From Paramacrobiotus metropolitanus (Eukaryota; Tardigrada; Eutardigrada; Parachela; Macrobiotidae), in the NCBI RefSeq assembly GCF_019649055.1, contig NW_026570422.1:89836-153835 (forward strand): 64,000 bases of DNA, read 5' to 3'. The notes beneath the pieces were generated by a model. The model was not told where the DNA came from and did no database searches. It was given only the letters and a program-made list of their open reading frames with translations. The position numbers and the translations under genes were made by a program. Below are positions 56,677 to 64,000 of this stretch, one piece after another. How positions within the stretch are numbered: position 1 is the stretch's first letter; each line of letters starts with the position of its first letter.

Positions 56677-57697
56677 GTAAGTTTAAATAAATAAAGAAAA
56701 AATCTAGGAATAGTGTTATGCGCTATCGTGTGCTTGTGGTGTACGTGCCTGTGTGTTTGCTCGCAATAATTGCGCTGAATAATTTCAATAAATTATTATA
56801 ACAATATAGCAAAATACTAATGTTAAGGGTAAAATATTAAAGTAATTCCCAAATAAGTGCGATACATTTACCCGTTCACAAAATCATTTAATGCCAACTA
56901 AATTTCAATGGCAAAGCTGACGTGCGCTATTAATACATGCTATTCAATACTGCATACCGGTGTTACAGATACAATTATTCAGTATTGTATGTACGCTTAT
57001 ACGTTTATAATATCGAGTGTTTTAACAAAAAATGCTGCAATAATAACCGAATTTTTCTAATTTTTCATTTTATTTTTATTACATCGTTTCAACATTCGTA
57101 ATATTATTCCCATCTTTTTTAAATTTATCGAACCGTCATTATTTATGCGTACATGCAAGTGCAACTAATTATGTGCGTGTTGCTTGTGAATGCTTTATCT
57201 GTTTACACGTGTTCTGTGTACAGTGTACATCTCTTGATTGTGCAGTGTGGCGTATTTATTCATGACAGCATATTAGTATTGTAAAATACATACAATACAC
57301 AGCGCGCATAAGTACAGTGATAATCATACAAGTATTTAAGCACATTAATATAAGCATTGTTAGCGCATCTACAGTAATTATTTTCATCTTCAGCACAAGA
57401 GCGTTGATCAGTTTACAGTCAAATTTTATATCATTTCTTCAAACAGATTAGTACAAATACTGTCGCAGCGAATTAGCTGAGTTACTCGAGTGTAAAGTTT
57501 TAACGGTTTTCTTTTGTGCGTTGATCTGTCGGTATCCCGCAGAGATAAGTAGGATTAAGTGCTACGATGGCAGCATAGCTTTTATTTATTGTCAGCTGCG
57601 CTTTTTCATCTCCTTTATCGCTTTGATAATTTGAATAACTGTTTTCCTTTGTTGCATATGCAGTGTACTTGAAAAAACTGAAAAAATCCATAAAATT

Positions 57698-57776
57698 AAA
57701 ACTTCGATTTTGGTAAGCAACTTCGATTTTACGTGATATGTTGCATCATAAATGCATACCAAATTCGAAATTTTTT
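57698..57776. mobile_element. Introner-like inverted-repeat element A
   Basis: Begins AAAACTTCGATTTTGGTA and ends TACCAAATTCGAAATTTTTT, an inverted repeat with one or two mismatches. The interior CAACTTCGATTTTA is shared with element B. It lies at the 3' end of the intron before the ATG at 57792, 15 bp from the acceptor. Confidence 0.6.
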
Positions 57777-57791
57777 CAAAATTTTTTTTAG

Positions 57792-58343
57792 ATGAATGTG
57801 TTTGAAGAGTATCAGAAGCGTCATTCAGAGTATCTTAACGAGACCGATCGCGAACTAGTTGATCGTATGGAGACGTTTTATGGTGGAATCGACGTGCATA
57901 TATGCGATCCCGCAGCCTACCACCGGATGCACGCGATAGTGCATCTTCCGACGTTCTGGAAGAGTACGATTTCGATCAGGAGTTTATTGAGCAGGGATTT
58001 CGCCTTTCCCATGAAGCCGATTTTGACGAATATGGTAACGCGTTGTTACCAGATCTGGCAGTTCCAGTTGATTACGGGAGAGTTATCCCGTCTGATTTGG
58101 TAGCGAGCGATGCAGTACGGGCGCTGTTAATTAAGCTAATTAAAGTCCAAGTATTTCTGCGCATCGAATGCAAAAGATTTCTACAAACACAAATCCAATA
58201 TGCGCATTGCCAAGAAAATTGTTGAATGTCTGATATCTGAATACGGGAAAATTAACGCCCATAAGGCGTCTGCTGTTGTTAAGTACGTAGCCGAACTGGG
58301 TGGTATGAAAAAGGAAATGCTGTTGAAAAATATTAAAGGTTGA
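57792..58343 (+). pseudogene. Unknown Polinton-region ORF 1, frameshifted
   Basis: The ATG directly follows a strong acceptor (run of eight T, then AG). The protein pattern continues through three frames: MNVFEEYQKRHSEYLNETDR at the start, then SSDVLEEYDFDQEFIEQGF, then MRIAKKIVECLISEYGK to the stop at 58343. Frame changes are near 57900 and 58140. It is acidic at first and basic-helical at the end. No family is recognised. Position and orientation link it to the polymerase gene downstream. Confidence 0.45.
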
Positions 58344-58681
58344 TGTGCAATGTCCCGCTGTGAACGTTGCGCTTATCACAAAATAATACAATATATCAAT
58401 TTCAAGGGCAGCTGCATTTATGCGCTTGCCATTTGTAGGCGTACTCGGTGGTGACACAGATTTGAAAGCGACCAGTCTCATGAATGCATCAGTAACCTAG
58501 TGGCACATACACACAGTAACAAATACAGTCAAGCACGGAACATGTGGACAATGTCCACGCATACATTTTCAAAATTCATTTAACGTTCAACAAGGATCTA
58601 AAATTTTATTTCGTCGGTTCCAACCGTGTTTAGCTTTAAAGTGTTATACTCGCATGCTGTTCTATTTGGTTTCTTGGAGAT

Positions 58682-59533
58682 ATGTCAAGTTTTAAGCTAT
58701 GGCCCGGCCGAAGCAATCCGCCCTCGAACTGCAAAGGACACTTTGCACTTCCGGGCGTTGTTAATCTACGCTGCACGACTATCTACTTCCCACACCGGAA
58801 GAGATGTCGAGCTGCTGCGGGTTATACTACAAGCTGTTTTATCCACAAGAGGAACAGCTGCACGGCGCCTCCAAAGAGCGCTCAGTCCTTATGTTGTTCA
58901 GCAGTCCTAAGTCACCGCTCTGCTTCTCGCTGAGTTTCTACCAGGAATTCGAGAAGACTGTGTTCCAGACCGGCTTCGATCGTCTTACTCATTCCATTAA
59001 CGATTGTTTTGTCCATCTTGTACCCATCCGTCCTGACAGCCCTGTCTATGCTGAAGTTGTTACGGCGCAGCAGTTCGGCTATCTGTTAAAGTACTACAGA
59101 ATTCAACCGGGTTGTGCTCGATCCATTGAACTATCAACGTATCACCGCGATTCTCGGACCGGCACCAAAGAAGCAGGAGTATCCGCCGTATGGCATGTTC
59201 GGATGTGACGTGTGGACTGTTGATAATCGTCCCGACCGTCAACAGCAACGCTGACATGTACGATCCCATTCACGCCCTAGAACCGACCCTGAATTTCCTA
59301 GACGACAAAGAAATGGATGACATCTTAAAAGACCTGGCCAGCGACGGTGAAAATAAAGAAAACCAGCTCGATGTATACGTGCAGACCGGATGTGGACAAG
59401 TTTTGGACACGCCGCCTATCTCCAAACGACGGCAAGCACCGAATGCGCCCGAGAAGTCCAAACGTCGTCGGTTTGTGCAGTCAAAGCTTACTCAGCCATT
59501 CATCTCATCCGAATGCCAAATATCCTAACTTGG
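58682..59533 (+). pseudogene. Unknown Polinton-region ORF 2, frameshifted
   Basis: Protein-like pattern from about 58.80 kb (MSSCCGLYYKLFYPQEEQL) through FYQEFEKTVFQTGFDRLTHS, a segment KKQEYPPYGMFGCDVWTVDN in another frame, and an acidic tract (DDKEMDDILKDLASDGENKE). A basic, nuclear-localisation-like end (KSKRRRFVQSKL) follows. It closes at the donor TTGG|GTGAGT (59534). The next exon probably starts at 59674 (HHQLHASNTYPATQCSAYES). At least two frameshifts. Function unknown; not one of the Polinton proteins I can recognise (integrase, ATPase, protease, capsid). Confidence 0.45.
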
Positions 59534-59594
59534 GTGAGTTAATTTATTAATTCAGTCGCACGGGATAAAATCAATAGCTTACATTCATGAAAAT

Positions 59595-59671
59595 AAAAAA
59601 TTCGATTTTGGTACTCAACTTGATTTTAACACGCACTGTGCGGCGCCGGTGCTAACCAAAATCGATTTTTT
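59595..59671. mobile_element. Introner-like inverted-repeat element B
   Basis: Begins AAAAAATTCGATTTTGGTA, ends TAACCAAAATCGATTTTTT, 77 bp. Lies inside the intron 59534-59673, and its right end supplies the TTTTTTAG acceptor. The interior TCAACTTGATTTTAAC matches element A. Confidence 0.65.
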
Positions 59672-59673
59672 AG

Positions 59674-60228
59674 TGCACCATCAGCTGCATGCGTCTAACA
59701 CCTATCCAGCTACTCAGTGCAGTGCATACGAGTCTTCGTCTCCTGCCGGCGGGTTTTGGACAGCCGCGCAGCGATTGTGCCGCATCAGGTTCGGGATACG
59801 TTAATCGGAACGGCACCTACCTTCCGCGCAGCAAGTTCCGCAGTACGCTATAGAACCAAGTGGTGTTGGCTTCCGATCGGCATCTGATGTATACGGTAAG
59901 ATGCGGTACTGTAGAATCTTACTGTTAAAGTCGTACAGTCGTGGCTGCATTGGTAGATGGGAACCGTTATACTGGTTCTCCAGTCCTTGTGGAATACCGG
60001 CAACCGCCGATGTACCAGAATCAGCCATCACGTGTAGATCATCTGCAACAGCAGCGTCAGCAAATGGAGCATCGGTTTATGCAAGATTTCGTCAACAACG
60101 TTCCTTCAACGCACTATGATCAGCTGAATATGGCACCACCGACGCCAGTCAGTTTCCGTCCGCAGACTCAGTACGGTACTGGGTACTACGACGGTCCAGC
60201 GCCGATTGTTCGTCAAAATGCATTTTGA
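59674..60228 (+). pseudogene. Unknown Polinton-region ORF 3, Gln/Pro/Tyr-rich
   Basis: After the acceptor at 59673 a frame reads to about 59802. A later open frame, 59941-60228, reads VLVEYRQPPMYQNQPSRVDH, LQQQRQQMEHRFMQDFVNNV and TQYGTGYYDGPAPIVRQNAF to a stop. The two parts may be one protein broken by indels, or the end of ORF 2 and a separate gene. The low-complexity end recalls structural or scaffold proteins, but no homologue is recognised. Confidence 0.4.
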
Positions 60229-62406
60229 TATCCTTAGTAAGTTAGATCACTGGTCTGAAATCTCATTTTTTCAGTAATCATTGCATGAATTTTTTCAGTC
60301 GCTCTTCCAGAGAAACATTGTTATTGCATGCGATTTTCCATTCCTGTTAGTTCTTATATCATTTAACAATCAATTATTCTCCAGTTTGCTGCATGTTATC
60401 TCGAAATTGTTGTCAAAAAAATTTCACAAGGCTGTTCGCTCATCGATTATCAATAAATTCATTTCATCAAATTTAACAAAGAAATATTATTATTGTAGTT
60501 ATCCATTCAAAATTAACCCTGCAAGTCATCACATCACCCATGCATCACAATTTCATACGGTTGAAGATTCCTTTACTATCTACAACCACGATCCGCTCGA
60601 TCCAAATGACCTGCTTCATGCATTGTATCAGCTCAAGATTTTTTTCGGTTTTCTTCTCGACTACCTGTACAAGCGCCACAACGTGTATCCGTCCGATAGG
60701 GTACGGCTGATTTTTGAGCATCACAGTTTTCCGGATCGCGCCATATCTAGGTATTACCAGCAGAGAATTAACTTAAGAGTACCTCGTGCACACGATTGAA
60801 AGAGTTATGCGAAGCGGAAACGCTTATTTCCTGTTTGATCAAGCGCTTCGCTGTACGTTTGTTCACTGTCGAGACACAGTCGGATATGGTACGCGCTCGA
60901 TTAAAAAGAACAGAATATCTTTCAAATTAACCGAGTACCTCGAACAGCGACAGTGTGTTGTTGTTATTCGACCGTCGGTTCTCCATGATCCAAACAACGA
61001 ATTGTGTTGCTCACGTGCAATCGCTGTATGCCTAGCGCACGCCTTGAAGTACAGAACCTATCAGAACATATGCAGATCTGACCGAAAAGCTCAGCATACA
61101 TTGGCTCAGAAGCTGCGTTGGGAAGCAGCAGTTCCGCCACTTGGCCCTTGTGGTTTCGATGAGCTCGACAAATTTGCTCGCGTACTGCGGGAAAAGTACG
61201 ACTGCCAAATTCGTGTCATTGATGCTGATCTCCAGTTTGCCGTGTCTTACGACTCTTATTGCAAGAATCTCATCATGTTGATCTTTCATAACAATCATTT
61301 TGATGCCGTCGTTAAACCACATATGCTACTGGATTTACTGGCCGTTGCGATATCTGCGGTAGCTTTACAGTGATAAGCGCAGGCATCGATGCTTTGGCGT
61401 CTGTCATATGTGCACTCAGATTGATGTGTCAGTAAATATAGTCCCTTGGAACCGGATGGACGCTTTGTGGTGACTGCTGTCGATCGTTCTGATCCATTCG
61501 ATGCTTCGAGAATCACAAGACGAAGAATGGTTACAGAACTGGTACACGGACGGTATGTGAAGTCTGGCGACGTTGTAAGATTGTAAGGGTTACGTCAGCA
61601 ATCCAAACAGCAACCTGTGTTCTGATCCACATCAATGTTACACCCACCTGTGTACGAACTGCAAAGAATTTGTACCAACTGGGCACCTTGTTACATTCTT
61701 TCTGGGAAAAGGCCAAGAAGGTAAAGCCAAAGAAGAAAGCTGCCAAAGCAATCATTTTGGATTCTGACGATGGTTCCGACGATGACACCGACGATGAACA
61801 AGAAGACTCAGAATCATCGGAGACCGATAGCACACTCGAACGATCCCGTTCAACGACATCATCCATTGAAGAACAGCGCCTGAGTGAAAGTGCAAGTGAA
61901 AGTGGATCAAGTGCTTCAATTGATGAAACTGCCATGGCAAGAAAGCCATCGAAATTTACAAGCAAGAAATTTGTTTTGATTTTGAGGCCGGATTGATAGC
62001 AGTCGTTACCACTATCCGAACATGGCGGCCTTGATGTGCCTTGACGACGATTCGTTTGTTATGTGTTTCGTGCCGTGCCTGTGCGGATGATATGTTAAGT
62101 TGGATTTTCAAAAACACACGTCAGTGTACATCCTATCGCACAACGGGCGGAAATACGACAACTACTTTATACTGAAATCCTCGAAAGTCAAGGACATTAT
62201 GTTACAAAGATTCAAGATGGTGCTAGTTTAACACTCGTCAAGATTCCAGGAATCAACGCACGGTTTGTGGATACGTTATCATTCATGCCGCGGTCCTTAG
62301 CCGAGCTCCCGAAAGACCTGGGAATAAGTCATCTAGTGCTAAAAGGGTTTTTTTCCGTACACCTTCAACATCCTGAAAACGAAAAATTACGTTGGCTGTA
62401 TGCCAG

Positions 62407-62491
62407 GTACAAAAAAATTGAATTTGGTCTGCATCAGAGTTTTTCGTAGGTATCCAATACAGTACTGCCTACCAAAATCGAATTTTTGCAG
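62407..62491 (+). other. 85-bp intron in the polymerase gene
   Basis: GTACAAAAAAATTG to AATTTTTGCAG. The flanking exons read YVGCMP and DKQYFDMERMS, which join in phase at the position where family members have an uninterrupted sequence. Nearly the entire intron (62411-62487) is an introner-like element. Confidence 0.7.
62411..62487. mobile_element. Introner-like inverted-repeat element C
   Basis: Left end AAAAAAATTGAATTTGGT, right end TACCAAAATCGAATTTTT, 77 bp, the same size and end sequences as elements A and B. Here it makes up the intron almost completely. Confidence 0.65.
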
Positions 62492-64000
62492 ATAAGCAGT
62501 ATTTCGACATGGAGCGTATGTCTGCCAAGAAGAAACAAGAGTTCGAGGCCTGGTACGATGAAGCCAAAGAAATTCATGGTGACACCTACAACCTGATGGA
62601 TGAATGTGAGAAGTATTGCGTCAATGATGTTCTGGTTCTCCGCGAGTGCTGCAAGATTACGCGAGTTTCATTCGAGAAGCAGTTTCTGGTCTGGATCCAT
62701 TTAATGAACCTACAAGTCCGTCTGCTGTGATCAAAGCGTTTCAAGTGCACTACTTTCAGGCTATCATATTGGTATACCACCACCAGGCGGATACGGAAGT
62801 ACCCAGAATCAATGCACGAAAGCGCTACTTTGATTTCCGACTGTGCTCGTCGGCTCGACGAGCCGATCCAAACAGTTAGGTCTGCTGAGAAGTATTTCGA
62901 AGGATACCTGTCGACGGGTGGTGCGCTGCAACAAGAACAGCCTACCAGTTCTACGGTTGTTTCTGGCATGGATGCCCCAAATGCTTTCCAAACCCGAAGA
63001 AATTTAACACGGTGAGAATGAAGACCTTTGGCACACTTCGTGAAGAAGTCGCGCAAAGCGAAGCATACCTTAATAACTTTGCTCGCACTGTTACGGATCC
63101 ATCCGCGGACGTTCCTGTAATATTGACAACAATTTGGGAGTGCGAGTACGATGAAAAGCTGAAAGCTGGCGAGATCGTAGCAGAGCCGAATTTCCGACCG
63201 CGTGTAAATGTGCGTGACTACTTATTTGAGGTCGGACAGACATTTTTTTTATGTACAAAGAAATCCCTGAAGGATCCAAAGGAAAAGTCTTGGAGTTTAT
63301 TTCACTGTATCCGTCCATTATGGTCTTCGACCGGTATCCTGTTGGCCATCCTGAGATCCGATTCACTAACTTCCACAAACCGGGCGAGCCTTTAACATTA
63401 AAATTGGTTTGGCGTTGTGTATTGCGAAGTATGGCCACCGTATGATTTATTCATACCTACTCTTCCGCCCGATTGGCTGATGGTCGTACGGTGTACACAT
63501 TATGTCGTACGTGCTCTGAAGAATTGAACATCGCAAAGCCTTGCACCCATGATTATCGACAACGGCATTCGAAGGCTTGACTACACCGCTTCTGAGCAGG
63601 CAGTTGAAGACGGCTACATCATTCGTCGCGTTTTGAGATTCCACCATTTTCCTAACAGCAGTAAATATAACCTGAAGCAAAAACCGGCGGCGTATTTGCC
63701 AAATTTATTTTGGATCTCATTCGTACGAAAATAGTTACAAGTGACTTTCCTGCACATGTTATCACTGATGAACAGAAGCAAGAGTTCTGCAGGAAATATG
63801 AAGAAGTTTTGGGAATTATTTTCACCCCCGACGAAGTTACCAACAATCCGGGGGATGCGCGCGGCAGCTAAAACGTTTGTCAGCCAAGTCTATGGAAGGT
63901 AGAAATGTGAATAAGAATGTTAAACATTTTTAATTCATATTTCTTAATAGATTTGTTATGAAAGCCGTGTACCGCCAAAATACGTACTGCCAAACGTACA

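Larger units (their letters stand above)
60281..64000 (+). pseudogene. Polinton/Maverick-like DNA polymerase B, partial
   Basis: Protein-primed family-B polymerase, broken by at least eight frameshifts and cut by the window edge. The N-terminal segment (NPASHHITHASQF, then DRVRLIFEHHSF) leads to the Polinton-specific NELCCSRAIAV (61.0 kb) and LGPCGFDELDKF (61.14 kb). A Cys-rich zinc-binding insert (61.35-61.7) and an acidic linker follow. Exonuclease motifs are kept: ExoI FDFEA (61.98), ExoII SHNGRKYDNYFIL (62.14) and ExoIII YCVNDVLVL (62.61). Next come FYGCFWHGCPKC (62.95) and polymerase motif A as EFISLYPS (63.3), where the usual catalytic Asp is Glu. CSEELN (about 63.5) and NNPGDARGS (63.85) come after that. 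An 85-bp intron (62407-62491) restores the family sequence on splicing. When intact it replicates the element's linear DNA from a protein primer. Breaks at T-runs (62345, 63242) point to decay, or to sequencing error. Confidence 0.85.

Noticed and set aside
60281-64000. Programmed ribosomal frameshifting in the polymerase
   Set aside because: There are too many breaks, in both directions, with no slippery-site and pseudoknot pattern. Decay or sequence error is simpler.

Overview
The window is nuclear DNA of a multicellular animal. The protein-coding parts use spliceosomal introns with GT..AG ends and consistent phases, and they include a motile-cilium protein (CFAP298), a JNK-interacting scaffold protein (JIP3/JIP4 family) and a secreted MACPF-domain protein. 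Coding density is low and repeats are abundant. An invertebrate is likely, but I cannot name a phylum from the sequence alone.

Layout. 0-4.3 kb: short repeats and tandem duplications, no convincing gene. 4.3-8.5 kb: a complete five-exon minus-strand gene for a secreted protein with two MACPF-like modules, a Thr-rich linker, two beta-sandwich repeats and a DUF2135-like C-terminus. 9.2-10.3 kb: a small repeat cluster. 10.3-20.5 kb: isolated exon-like segments, the intact single-exon CFAP298 gene (12.1-13.0 kb), and a 799-bp hAT-type non-autonomous transposon with a perfect 8-bp target duplication. 20.8 kb: a tRNA-like sequence. 21.4-24.3 kb: a decayed non-LTR-type retrotransposon (zinc finger, reverse transcriptase, nuclease-like C-terminus). 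28.5-32.3 kb: scattered, decayed exons of the JIP gene. 36.2-46.8 kb: a giant nested palindrome with arms of about 4.3 and 4.0 kb, with tandem arrays, mirrored MITEs and a 931-bp insertion in one arm. 47.0-47.6 kb: a palindromic MITE. 48.2-54.0 kb: a longer, better preserved but broken copy of the JIP gene, covering the second coiled coil to the C-terminus. 55.2-57.8 kb: a chain of short, apparently non-coding exons joined by strong splice sites. 57.8 kb to the end: a decaying Polinton/Maverick-like element whose protein-primed family-B DNA polymerase runs off the right edge.

Relations. Only the MACPF gene and CFAP298 look intact. The two JIP loci descend from a DNA-level (intron-retaining) duplication, with damage that differs between copies and one stop codon position they may share. 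The Polinton-like genes carry introns that contain a shared, roughly 77-bp inverted-repeat sequence (at 57.70, 59.60 and 62.41 kb). These look like introner-type elements, and they are the observation I consider most likely to be new. The giant palindrome is the second.
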